Source of the DNA: Legionellales bacterium | GTDB taxonomy: Bacteria > Pseudomonadota > Gammaproteobacteria > Comchoanobacterales > Comchoanobacteraceae | Length of the DNA stretch: 35,025 bases | Direction: 5' to 3' | Assembly: GCA_002722995.1 (NCBI GenBank) | Contig: PBNF01000010.1 | Location: forward strand, 1-35,025 | Shown here: positions 25,304-33,512 of the stretch, piece after piece | Layout: every line of letters starts with the position of its first letter | How positions within the stretch are numbered: the stretch's first letter is position 1 | The notes under the pieces: model-generated | Database searches by the model: none | Told to the model about the DNA's origin: nothing | What the model saw: the letters and a program-made list of their open reading frames with translations, nothing else | Position numbers and translations under genes: made by a program

Positions 25304-26398
25304 ATGACGGTATCTAACACTCATTTAACATCAGGTCGACGTAAATCATTTGTGATATATGGCTTGCTTTTTACGGCTGTACTGGTTTTGGCGCCAGGTG
25401 TCATTCGTTATATTCAGCGCTATCATGAGATGGAGCAATTGTTGGCTCAGCAGCAGTCAGATACAGTACTTTCAGTGTTACCTCAAACAAAAAGATTAGA
25501 GGCTGCAAGTACTTTAGCAAGTGATCAAACGGGCTCTCTTTTGAAGGAAAACCAGGTTCATCAATCATTGGGTCATGAGACTGATCCTTCTAAAAGTGAA
25601 TCTGATTCAGAAGCTTCGAGTTTGAACTCAAAGTCAGAGCAAGTTGAATCTCCGGCGCCATTGTCACAGCCCCCCAAGGCCTTTTCGAACACTCAATCTA
25701 AAGTTGTAGCAACACCTCAAAATGATGTTGCTTTACTGCCAATGCCTGCATTGACTTCAAAGCAAGCTGAATCAATCGATCCACATTCCAGTCAAAGTGC
25801 ACAAAATCATCAGGCCACTTCAGAGCGTGCTCATGATGCTTCAGCATCTGTTTTAACCCCTCAATCTGAAGACGCTACTGTTCAATCTTCATCTCAAGGA
25901 GCTGAGGCTCACTCAATGGATGGGGCTGAATTAGATGTCGCTCCAAAACTTGAGGCTCCTTTTACAGATCCTCAAGAAACGCCTCAATTGCCTTCAAATC
26001 AGCCACACAGTCGTTCAGATGCTTCAATCAACGTGACCACCGCAGGTTCAAAACAGTCGGAACCTCAAATGTCATCTCACCGCACTCAATCTGCTCACGC
26101 TACCCCAACCATTCAGCGTCATGCAAAACAAACCATTCAATTTCATGCCACTCAGTCATCTCGTTATGTTGTCCAAGTTGCAAGTTTTACTCAAGTGAAA
26201 GCCGCGCAGCGATTGGTCAATCGTCTCAAAGCAGATGGTTACCAAGCTCAAGTGATTCATCATACAACACCTAAAGGACACTCTGTAGCTCAAGTGGTAT
26301 TGAACACTTCAGCAAAAGATAAAGCCTCCGCGCAGCAACTGAACACTCAACTATTTAAGCAGTATCAAATCAACGGATATGTTCGTCGATTAAGCTGA
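25304..26398 (+). CDS. SPOR-domain protein (DedD-like)
   Basis: SPOR proteins bind denuded septal peptidoglycan and are usually found at division sites. Residues 14-37 form one membrane helix; residues about 40-285 are low-complexity Ser/Gln/Glu/Pro; residues 287-364 form the SPOR domain (RYVVQVASFTQVKAAQRLV ... YQAQV). The topology is that of DedD, with the SPOR domain in the periplasm. CGGAG lies 8 nt before ATG 25304. It is the usual third member of accD-folC-dedD-cvpA. The linker is longer than in E. coli DedD (220 aa in total there). Confidence 0.9.
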   Translation: MTVSNTHLTSGRRKSFVIYGLLFTAVLVLAPGVIRYIQRYHEMEQLLAQQQSDTVLSVLPQTKRLEAASTLASDQTGSLLKENQVHQSLGHETDPSKSESDSEASSLNSKSEQVESPAPLSQPPKAFSNTQSKVVATPQNDVALLPMPALTSKQAESIDPHSSQSAQNHQATSERAHDASASVLTPQSEDATVQSSSQGAEAHSMDGAELDVAPKLEAPFTDPQETPQLPSNQPHSRSDASINVTTAGSKQSEPQMSSHRTQSAHATPTIQRHAKQTIQFHATQSSRYVVQVASFTQVKAAQRLVNRLKADGYQAQVIHHTTPKGHSVAQVVLNTSAKDKASAQQLNTQLFKQYQINGYVRRLS

Positions 26399-26404
26399 GG
26401 ATAA

Positions 26405-27004
26405 ATGATGGAGCCTACAACTTTTGATTGGAAAACTTTGACTGACTTGAGTCATTTAAATCTTACTGATTATGCATTGTTGAGTATACTGATCTTTTCA
26501 ACGCTCATTAGTTTGGTCCGAGGTTTTTTAAGGGAAGCTATCTCATTAGCAACATGGGTGCTTGCTTTTTGGATCTCATTGACATTTGGCCACTGGCTGT
26601 CTACATATCTAGAGCGCTGGATTCATCACCCTATGTTGCGAAAAGTAAGTGCGATTTTAATATTATTAATCGGAACCATTTTAATGGGGATGTGTGTTGC
26701 GCATGCTGTAGAGTGCTTAATTAAAAAAGGCAAGCTCTCTACATTAGATCGATTGCTAGGCGTGTGTTTTGGAGCCATTCGAGGTGTTTTAATCATTGGT
26801 TTATTGCTCTTTTTAGGGCATCTCTTAACCTTAGATCAAACTCAATGGTGGAAAACGTCTCAATATATTCCATTATTTAAAACGCCAGTTGAGTGGATTA
26901 AAACAACTGTGCCGAGTCAGATTCAAGAACTATATAGCTTAGTGATCCCAAAAGATGAATCAATGGTTCAGGTGGCCCAGCACACGACTGCGTTTGAATC
27001 CTAA
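26405..27004 (+). CDS. cvpA: CvpA-family membrane protein
   Basis: CvpA is an inner-membrane protein, needed for colicin V production in E. coli; its exact role is unclear. The characteristic N-terminus (DYALLSILIFSTLISLVRGFLREAISLATWVLAFW), four hydrophobic helices and GRLLGVCFGA-like segment (LDRLLGVCFGAIRG) are present. 199 aa fits. GAGG overlaps the preceding stop; ATG 26408 (7 nt spacing) is an alternative to ATG 26405. In most gammaproteobacteria purF follows immediately; here a convergent nadD does. Confidence 0.93.
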   Translation: MMEPTTFDWKTLTDLSHLNLTDYALLSILIFSTLISLVRGFLREAISLATWVLAFWISLTFGHWLSTYLERWIHHPMLRKVSAILILLIGTILMGMCVAHAVECLIKKGKLSTLDRLLGVCFGAIRGVLIIGLLLFLGHLLTLDQTQWWKTSQYIPLFKTPVEWIKTTVPSQIQELYSLVIPKDESMVQVAQHTTAFES

Positions 27005-27097
27005 AAAAGAATCAAGGGTGTGAATCATTCACTGCTATGTCATGGCTTAATTAAGTATTCATGTGCGTGAAATTTAAGTCTCTGGGTCCATGTGCAT

Positions 27098-27718
27098 TCA
27101 GTATAAACCTTCTTGTTGAATGTAATGCCATACCGATTGAGGTAATTGAGTTTCAGTTTTAACCTTATGAATATGTGCTCTAATATAGCTTGAAGAAATG
27201 GGCTGATGAGGTGCTTGAAGGTGTAATAATTGTCCGGATGTATGCTGGGTTAATGCCTCAGGATTGTGTGTCCATTCAAAATAATCTTGAAGTATTGTAG
27301 GGCAAGTTAAGCGATGTGCTGTTCGATTAACAACAATACAATGAATCAGTTTGCTTAGGTCGGTCCAATGATCCCAAGAATGAAAGGTTTCTAAGCTATC
27401 AGAGCCAATGATGAATGCATAGGTTTGATGAGGGTTATCCTGTTTGAGTGCTTTAAATGTATCATAAGTGCTCTGTAGCGTGGGGTGATTGATTTCAAAT
27501 AAATTCAGATGAAAGTGTGTGTGAGGTTCTAGAGCAAGTTGTAACATGGTGATTCTCTGCTCAATAGAAGTAGAGGGGGCTGTTTTATAAGCTGGATGCC
27601 TGCAGGGTAAAAATTCAATAGGCTGAGATAAATGCTGGGCAACAACATCCGCAATATGCAGATGTCCTAGATGAATGGGGTCAAAGGTTCCCCCTAACAT
27701 CACCTTTAAATTAAACAT
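27098..27718 (-). CDS. nadD: Nicotinate-mononucleotide adenylyltransferase NadD
   Basis: It adenylates nicotinate mononucleotide to deamido-NAD. The GGTFDPIHLGHL nucleotidyl-transferase motif, IGSDSLETFHSW and ISSSYIR (normally ISSTxIR) are seen. 206 aa is typical. It starts within the holA end (8-nt overlap), the common holA-nadD order. NadC elsewhere in the window makes its substrate, so two of the steps from quinolinate to NAD are here. Confidence 0.96.
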   Translation of the reverse strand: MFNLKVMLGGTFDPIHLGHLHIADVVAQHLSQPIEFLPCRHPAYKTAPSTSIEQRITMLQLALEPHTHFHLNLFEINHPTLQSTYDTFKALKQDNPHQTYAFIIGSDSLETFHSWDHWTDLSKLIHCIVVNRTAHRLTCPTILQDYFEWTHNPEALTQHTSGQLLHLQAPHQPISSSYIRAHIHKVKTETQLPQSVWHYIQQEGLY

Positions 27719-28745
27719 GATGAGGCCTTGAATATTGGAGGATGATTTCTTTTACAATGTGAAGTGGTTCTAGCGGAATAAGGCCTTTAATACTCAGTTC
27801 TAAGGACCATAGTTGAGACTGAATATGTTCCAGTGATGAAGGCGTAAGTCGTTTTAAAGCTGGGTTTAAGCGTGCTTGTTCTTTTGGATTTCTAGACAGT
27901 GTTCGAACCACTTGTGTGATAGATTGGCCTTGAGATAATGCAGGTTGTGCTTGTAATAATTGTTTGAGCGTATGGTTGAATAACCCCCATAGGGCGATTG
28001 CAATTTGAGGTTGCATTTTCAATGATTCAAAATGTTTGAATGCCAATTCAGTTTGACCGCATAGGGTCGCGTCAATTAAGTCAAATGTTGAGCTGGATGA
28101 ATGGTGGGCATATGCCAGGTGAAGCTGTTTTGGATGAATGATTTCATGCTCTAAGTACATCAATGATAATTTTTTAAGTAAATCAGAAGTGGCTTTAGGA
28201 TCACTGAGGGTGAGTTGAGATAATTGATCAAAGGCATGTGTTGATAATGTCAGGCCTTGTCGTTGTGCTGTGAGTTTAGCCCATTGCTGATATTGCTGTG
28301 AATTAAGGGGCCAAATGCTGATACAGCCTTGTTGTGGTAGGGTTTGATACCATTTAGTTTTTTTCTGTGCTGCGGTCAAGCGCCCTGTATTTAAACATAA
28401 AGAGATGGAAGGGTGGGTCTGCTGGCATATGCTTTGCCATTGACGCGCAAATGAGGCAGATAACTTTAATGATGAGGCATCAACAACAATACATCGTTTG
28501 GGGCTGAATAAATCTGCAGTGCAAGTCAATGCTTCTAAATGAGCCCAGTCAGCAGTGCTCGATAGTATTAAAGGTTTAATTTCAAACCCTTTGGCTTTAA
28601 ATGTTTCATTGAGCAATTGTTGAGTGTCGTAACGTAAAAAAGCATCGTCAGATTGTAACCAGTAACGGGATAATAAATTTTTCTTGAGATGTTGAGGTAG
28701 CTGTTGGTGTGAAATATCCATGTCATAGTTTGACATGATGTGCAT
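27711..28745 (-). CDS. holA: DNA polymerase III delta subunit HolA
   Basis: Delta opens the sliding clamp inside the clamp loader. Similarity is modest, as usual for HolA: a YWLQSDDAFLRYDT start matching YLLLGNDPLLLQE, a central LPLNSQQYQQWA-like segment and a C-terminal helical collar. 344 aa and the place upstream of nadD make the call firm. The start is uncertain: ATG 28745, 28736 or 28721 are possible, none with a ribosome site, and a TAATAT box at 28744-28749 could give a near-leaderless mRNA. Only 46 nt separate it from the divergent exchanger gene. Confidence 0.9.
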   Translation of the reverse strand: MHIMSNYDMDISHQQLPQHLKKNLLSRYWLQSDDAFLRYDTQQLLNETFKAKGFEIKPLILSSTADWAHLEALTCTADLFSPKRCIVVDASSLKLSASFARQWQSICQQTHPSISLCLNTGRLTAAQKKTKWYQTLPQQGCISIWPLNSQQYQQWAKLTAQRQGLTLSTHAFDQLSQLTLSDPKATSDLLKKLSLMYLEHEIIHPKQLHLAYAHHSSSSTFDLIDATLCGQTELAFKHFESLKMQPQIAIALWGLFNHTLKQLLQAQPALSQGQSITQVVRTLSRNPKEQARLNPALKRLTPSSLEHIQSQLWSLELSIKGLIPLEPLHIVKEIILQYSRPHHV

Positions 28746-28791
28746 ATTAGCACAAGCTAAGATCAGCCAATTTGAACAAGGAGTGTTAATT

Positions 28792-29775
28792 GTGGGTTGG
28801 ATGATCTTTCAAATCATATTGAGTTTATTTATTTTGGCACTGGCTGCAGATCGTTTTGTGAAATGCGCGATTGATCTATCCTTACGAATGCAATGGTCTC
28901 CGCTACTGATCGGGAGTATTTTAGTCGGTTTTGCAACTACATTTCCAGAAATGCTTGTCTCCTTGATTGCGGTTCAAAAGCATCATGTAGGTATTTCTTT
29001 GGGAAATGCATTGGGATCCTATGTGGCGAATATTGGTTTAGTATTGGGTTGTATTGCTTGCATCCGAGAGCTTAAAGTGGATGCTGCATTATTTAAGCGT
29101 GAATTGCCTATTTTGACTTTTAGTGTTTTATTGACAGTGACCTTATTGTTAGATCAATTTTTAGGGTATTGGGATGGTATTATTTTATTAATCACGCTTG
29201 GAGTCTTAATGATCGGCTTGATTAAAACCATTCGGTCTGAAAAAACATCTAAAATTTATTCAAAATTAGAAGTGAATTCAACTATTTTACACTCTCTGCA
29301 GTATGATCTCATGATGTTCGTTTTGAGTTTGAGTGGTCTTGTTTTGAGTGCTCACTTTTTAATTGAGGCGGCTGCCCAATTGGCTCACTATTTTGGTGTG
29401 AGTGATTTAGTCATTGGGTTAACGGTTGTGGCCATTGGAACCAGCTTGCCAGAGTTGGTGACATCATTAATGTGCATGAAGCATGGTCAGGATGATATGG
29501 CTCTGGGTAATGTGATTGGTTCAAATGTCTTGGGTGTATTGGGGGTTATTGCGATTCCAGCATTGCTCAGTCCTGGCCCAGTTGAGTTTAGCGTGATTTG
29601 GCGAGATTGTGTTGCAATGTTATTCATGACATTAGCTTTATGGGTGTTTATTTACAATGATATATCCAAGGCCTCAATGATTAAGCGTTGGGAAGGGGCA
29701 GTGTTATTAATGTTATTTATGATCTACATAGGTGTAACAATCATAGCAACGCCGAATGTCACGATGTTATCATGA
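28792..29775 (+). CDS. Ca2+/Na+ antiporter of the YrbG/CaCA family
   Basis: It probably exchanges Ca2+ for Na+ across the inner membrane. The two inverted alpha-repeats are visible: VGFATTFPEMLVSL with GNALGSYVANIGLVLG, and IGTSLPELVTSL with GNVIGSNVLGVLG; both acidic residues of the metal site are kept. There are about ten hydrophobic helices. GTG 28792 is chosen over the upstream ATG at 28735, which would overlap holA, because AAGGAG (28778-28783) lies 8 nt before. 327 aa is standard. Its end abuts the convergent phospholipase D gene without any gap. Confidence 0.9.
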   Translation: MGWMIFQIILSLFILALAADRFVKCAIDLSLRMQWSPLLIGSILVGFATTFPEMLVSLIAVQKHHVGISLGNALGSYVANIGLVLGCIACIRELKVDAALFKRELPILTFSVLLTVTLLLDQFLGYWDGIILLITLGVLMIGLIKTIRSEKTSKIYSKLEVNSTILHSLQYDLMMFVLSLSGLVLSAHFLIEAAAQLAHYFGVSDLVIGLTVVAIGTSLPELVTSLMCMKHGQDDMALGNVIGSNVLGVLGVIAIPALLSPGPVEFSVIWRDCVAMLFMTLALWVFIYNDISKASMIKRWEGAVLLMLFMIYIGVTIIATPNVTMLS

Positions 29776-30915
29776 TTAAATGACATATTTAATAATGAGG
29801 CATAATCGGCCTAATATTCGTTTAATCCATGGGCGTCTCTGTAGTCCTGGATTTAAGATCTCCTGTGTATGGTTCAAATCTTTTTTAAAATGTTGAATAA
29901 TTGTTTCCCGACTTTTAGGGTCAGTGAGAGCAATATCGACTTCAAGGTCGTGAAGGATGCTGCGATGATTAAAATTACTGGTTCCAACCAAGACCCACTG
30001 ATCGATGATTAATGTTTTGGCATGTAACATGCTAGGTAAATATTCAAAAATTCGAACACCTGATTGACGCAATGAGTGATAAAAAGATTCAGAAGCCCAT
30101 GAAATAATTGGGACATCTGATGCATGTGGCACTAAAATGCGAACATCAATGCCTGAATGCGCCGCCTCTTTGATTTTTTTGAGTAAAAAATGATTGGGAA
30201 TAAAATAAGCACTGGTGATCCAAACACGTTCTTTTGCTCGTGCAATACGTTTGAGTAATTGTTGATGTCGACTGCGTCTTAAGTAATGAGAATCATTTAA
30301 ATGAATCAAACGACCTGTCATCAAGGATTTGAAATGTCGATTGAGTTGTTGTTTAAGTAGATAAGATTGATTACTCCAAGAGGTTTCGAACGCAAGTTTG
30401 AGCGCTTCAATTGGGGCGTTACTGAGTCGAATGGTGGTGTCTCTCCAGGCGTGACCGCCACGTGCAGTGCTTAAGTGTCTTTGGTCGATGTTGCGAGAAC
30501 CAATATAGGTGATGGTGTCGTCAATAATGATGATTTTTCTATGATTTCTAGAGTTAATCTTGGTCAAAAAATGAATGATATTAGTGATCCAGGGTTTTTT
30601 TGAAACCGTTCGATTAAACTGCGATAAGCGCCAAGGCAATGGATGAAAGACTTTAGACTCGATGCCGGCTTGATCTAATGCTTGAACTTGAGGGCCTCCC
30701 CAATTTGGAGTGCCTGCGCCATCAACTAAAATCCGAATATGCACCCCTCTTTGTGCAGCATGGATTAATGTTTCAATGATTGTCTGACCCAATGGATCGA
30801 TTTGAAAAGCATAAATTTCAATTTCAATCGAGGTTTGTGCCTGCCTAATGTCTTCGATGAGCGCATCGAAGTAGCGATCTCCGCAGTCAAAAATATGTTC
30901 GGTATAAGCTTTCAT
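29776..30915 (-). CDS. Phospholipase D-family protein, cardiolipin synthase (ClsB-like)
   Basis: Two HKD motifs are intact: His125-x-Lys127...Asp132 (NHRKIIIIDD) and His298-x-Lys300...Asp305 (HAKTLIID), each followed by the family's GS(R/N)N segment. These form one active site for phosphatidyl transfer. There is no N-terminal membrane pair, so it resembles E. coli ClsB more than ClsA. A hydrophobic C-terminal stretch may touch the membrane. ATG 30915 overlaps the LOG-family stop by 4 nt (ATGA), so the two genes are coupled. The exact substrate is not shown by sequence; phosphatidylserine synthase lies nearby. Confidence 0.85.
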   Translation of the reverse strand: MKAYTEHIFDCGDRYFDALIEDIRQAQTSIEIEIYAFQIDPLGQTIIETLIHAAQRGVHIRILVDGAGTPNWGGPQVQALDQAGIESKVFHPLPWRLSQFNRTVSKKPWITNIIHFLTKINSRNHRKIIIIDDTITYIGSRNIDQRHLSTARGGHAWRDTTIRLSNAPIEALKLAFETSWSNQSYLLKQQLNRHFKSLMTGRLIHLNDSHYLRRSRHQQLLKRIARAKERVWITSAYFIPNHFLLKKIKEAAHSGIDVRILVPHASDVPIISWASESFYHSLRQSGVRIFEYLPSMLHAKTLIIDQWVLVGTSNFNHRSILHDLEVDIALTDPKSRETIIQHFKKDLNHTQEILNPGLQRRPWIKRILGRLCLIIKYVI

Positions 30916-31559
30916 GAATAACGATGCTGAATAGCATTTAGTATTTCATTCGGATCATCTGAAATCAGTAGGCAGTCAATGTCTGCTTGGTTAATGGCGC
31001 CTTCAGGTAATAGGGTGTTTTTTAAAAACATAAGCAGCGGTGCCCAGTAATCCTTGCCAAATAAAATAACGGGGTAATTTTTAATTTGACGTGTACGGAT
31101 TAAGGTTAAAATTTCAAACAATTCGTCTAAAGTGCCGTAGCCACCAGGAGCTGCAATAAAGGCACACGAAAACCGTGTTAATAGTATTTTTCGGACAAAA
31201 AAGTATCGGCAGATCAGAAAAACATCTAAAAATTTATTGTTTTCTTGCTCTCCTGGTAGTCGCATGCAACATCCTAAGGAGTGATGTCCTGTTGAATGTG
31301 CACCACGATTAGCCGCTTCCATTAAGCCAGGTCCGCCTCCAGTCATGATTCCAAAGCCATTGTTGGCTAATATTTTAGATAGCTCCATGGTTTTAATATA
31401 CCAAGGATGATCACTTTGAAATCGAGCGGATCCATAAATTGTAATGGTTGGTCCAGTGTAGCGCCTAAACCTAAAGACTCCTAATAAATAAGTCCAAAGA
31501 AAGTTCACTGGAAGTTTACATTCTTCAGCTAAAGGTGGTTTGATCGGAAGTGTTTTCAT
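30912..31559 (-). CDS. LOG-family (TIGR00730) Rossmann-fold protein
   Basis: Members are nucleotide 5'-monophosphate phosphoribohydrolases related to the plant LOG cytokinin-activating enzyme. Both signatures are seen: GGGPGLMEAANRGA (residues 74-87) and PGGYGTLDELFEIL (138-151). 215 aa fits. It has a short N-terminal extension of about 35 residues. The gene is first in a two-gene unit with the phospholipase D gene. A substrate cannot be fixed from sequence; activity on nucleotide monophosphates such as AMP is inferred from relatives. Confidence 0.85.
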   Translation of the reverse strand: MKTLPIKPPLAEECKLPVNFLWTYLLGVFRFRRYTGPTITIYGSARFQSDHPWYIKTMELSKILANNGFGIMTGGGPGLMEAANRGAHSTGHHSLGCCMRLPGEQENNKFLDVFLICRYFFVRKILLTRFSCAFIAAPGGYGTLDELFEILTLIRTRQIKNYPVILFGKDYWAPLLMFLKNTLLPEGAINQADIDCLLISDDPNEILNAIQHRYS

Positions 31560-31611
31560 GGTTTAATAGGCCCTCAATTAACAATGAAATTGCACGATTT
31601 GAAAATCTGAC

Positions 31612-31620
31612 AGTATAACA
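31612..31620 (-). promoter_or_regulatory. Extended -10 promoter candidate for the LOG-PLD unit
   Basis: On the minus strand TGTTATACT matches the extended -10 consensus TGnTATAAT at all but one base, about 53 nt upstream of the LOG start. No good -35 is visible, which such promoters do not require. Confidence 0.45.
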
Positions 31621-31862
31621 ATTTTTCAAACAGTAGAGTAGCTTTCTTATATTGAATTTAATGTATCGAGGCGTTTTGTTTCAAGGGGTTAAATTAAATT
31701 AAAAGGATATTAAATGTCTTGATGATGTGATTGTTGGGTAATATTTGTGAGTTTAAAGATTATAATAACTTTAGAATCTTGTACTTTTATCATTGTTCAC
31801 AATCTTAGTTGCATCATGCTGTTAAGCCTTTCATGAAGATCTTTTGAACAATCAATTTGTGC

Positions 31863-31892
31863 TTGAGGTTAGAGTGTTCATTGGATTATGAT
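31863..31892 (+). promoter_or_regulatory. Candidate sigma-70 promoter for pssA-nadC
   Basis: TTGAGG (31863-31868) and TATGAT (31887-31892) are separated by 18 nt, about 54 nt upstream of the pssA start. The -10 matches 5 of 6 and the -35 matches 4 of 6. Confidence 0.4.
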
Positions 31893-31945
31893 GTGAGGGT
31901 CATACAGTATTTAAGTGAATGCTTTAAAATTAAGGAGTGCTTACA

Positions 31946-32659
31946 GTGGCTAAGCCAAATGATGAAGCAAGATTCAAGGTGATGCACTTATTGCCTAATG
32001 CGTTAACGACCTGTGCATTGTGTGCGGGATTTGTTTCAATTGCACTGTCTATTCAAGGCATTTATGATGCAGCGGCCCAATCGATATTCATTGCAATGAT
32101 TGCTGACGGATTAGATGGTCGTGTGGCACGATTAACAGAGACGACTTCAGCTTTTGGAAAGCAATACGACAGTTTGTCGGATATGGTATCATTTGGTGTT
32201 GCGCCTGCTGTCATGTTGCTGACAGGGCCTTTCGCGCAATGGGGGCATTTAGGGTGGTCTATTTCATTTATCTATGCAGCCTTTGCAGCAATTCGATTGG
32301 CTAAATTTAATATTACTGATACTGTACATGCTGATTTCATTGGTTTGCCTTCACCTTCTGCAGCTGCTTTGGTTGCTTCAATCTTGTGGGTGTTAACAGG
32401 ACATCCATTGACACAAGCCAGTAGTGTTGCATTAGGCGTTTTAGCTTTATTCTTAGGGAGCTTAATGGTGAGCCCCGTGATTTATCCGAGTTTCAAGTGT
32501 TTTGATTTTAGAAAAAGATATACTAAGTTTTTAATTTGTTTGTTTATTGTAGTGTGTGCAGCTGTGGTGATTAATCCGCCGTATGTATTAGCAGGTCTGT
32601 TTGCCATCTATGTGCTTTGGGGTCCAATTTGGATGGGGGTTAAAGCTTGTGCACGTTGA
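31946..32659 (+). CDS. pssA: CDP-diacylglycerol-serine O-phosphatidyltransferase PssA
   Basis: It makes phosphatidylserine from CDP-diacylglycerol and serine in the inner membrane. The CDP-alcohol phosphatidyltransferase signature is perfect: Asp57-Gly58-x2-Ala61-Arg62-x8-Gly71-x3-Asp75-x3-Asp79. It starts LLPNALTTCALCAGF, typical of membrane-type PssA, and has about six hydrophobic helices. GTG 31946 is chosen because AAGGAG (31932-31937) lies 8 nt upstream, and the GTG at 31937 falls in that site. 237 aa is normal. Its stop overlaps nadC by 11 nt. Confidence 0.93.
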   Translation: MAKPNDEARFKVMHLLPNALTTCALCAGFVSIALSIQGIYDAAAQSIFIAMIADGLDGRVARLTETTSAFGKQYDSLSDMVSFGVAPAVMLLTGPFAQWGHLGWSISFIYAAFAAIRLAKFNITDTVHADFIGLPSPSAAALVASILWVLTGHPLTQASSVALGVLALFLGSLMVSPVIYPSFKCFDFRKRYTKFLICLFIVVCAAVVINPPYVLAGLFAIYVLWGPIWMGVKACAR

Positions 32660-33485
32660 TTCAATATTACATACTTTAACCGATCAAGTCTCTGAAGCAT
32701 TAGCCGAAGATTTGGGGTCAGGTGATGTAACTGCTGCACTCATTGAGCCTGAACTGCAGGGTCACGCAGTGATCTTAGCTAGAGAATCCATGGTGTTATG
32801 TGGAATTCCTTATGTTAATGAAGTATTTGCTCAGATCAATACTTCAATTGAATTAAACTGGCATTACCAAGAAGGTGATGCTGTCCCAGCAGGGGCGCAT
32901 ATTGTCACCCTCATCGGACCGGTTCAATCACTATTAATTGGAGAGCGAATAGCGCTGAATTTTTTACAAACATTATCCGCTGTTTCTACACAAACGGCTG
33001 CTTATGTTAAAGCTGTACAAGGGACCGGGGCTCAAATTTATGATACACGAAAGACATTGCCAGGTTGGCGCCGTGCTCAAAAATATGCAGTGTGTATTGG
33101 AGGCGGGTGTAATCATCGCATGGGATTGTATGATGCTTTTCTGATTAAAGAGAATCATATTCGAGCATTAGGATCCATACAAGCCTGTGTGAACGCGGCA
33201 CGCGCTCAACATCCATCATTACCGTTAGAGGTTGAAGTAGAATCTTTAGCTGAACTAAATGAGGCTTTATTGATGAAAGTGCCTTTGATTTTATTGGATA
33301 ACTTTGATTTAGACACATTGACTCAAGCTGTTGAAATAACCGCAAGGCAGGCCGTATTAGAGGCTTCAGGAGGTGTTGATTTAAATCATGTCCACTCCAT
33401 TGCGCATGCTGGAGTCGACCGTATCGCTGTAGGTGCCCTTACAAAACATATTCAAGCCATCGATGTTTCATTTCAGTTGCTTTAA
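32649..33485 (+). CDS. nadC: Nicotinate-nucleotide diphosphorylase (carboxylating) NadC
   Basis: It turns quinolinate and PRPP into nicotinate mononucleotide, CO2 and PPi. Signatures are LAEDLGSGDVTAALI, ALNFLQTLSAVSTQT, DTRKTLPGWRRAQKYAV, GGGCNHRMGLYDAFLIKENHI, and EVEVES near the C-terminus. GTG 32649 (GGGGG about 9 nt upstream) gives 278 aa, close to the usual 280-295; the frame's earlier ATG at 32601 lies in pssA. NadA and NadB, which make quinolinate, are not in this window. Overlap with pssA implies coupled translation. Confidence 0.95.
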   Translation: MHVDSILHTLTDQVSEALAEDLGSGDVTAALIEPELQGHAVILARESMVLCGIPYVNEVFAQINTSIELNWHYQEGDAVPAGAHIVTLIGPVQSLLIGERIALNFLQTLSAVSTQTAAYVKAVQGTGAQIYDTRKTLPGWRRAQKYAVCIGGGCNHRMGLYDAFLIKENHIRALGSIQACVNAARAQHPSLPLEVEVESLAELNEALLMKVPLILLDNFDLDTLTQAVEITARQAVLEASGGVDLNHVHSIAHAGVDRIAVGALTKHIQAIDVSFQLL

Positions 33486-33512
33486 TGCCAATGAAACAGG
33501 TGAGGGTGATCA

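Larger units (their letters stand above)
31560..31945. other. 386-nt AT-rich divergent control region
   Basis: This region separates the LOG gene (minus) from pssA (plus). Apart from the two candidate promoters below I see only AT-rich sequence, with no ORF bearing a ribosome site, no inverted repeat of note and no array. Its length is greater than other divergent spacers here (46-122 nt), so extra binding sites are possible. Confidence 0.5.

Noticed and set aside
27020..27032. GTGAA-TCA-TTCAC hairpin after cvpA as a terminator
   Set aside because: The stem is only 5 bp with a 3-nt loop and no following U tract.
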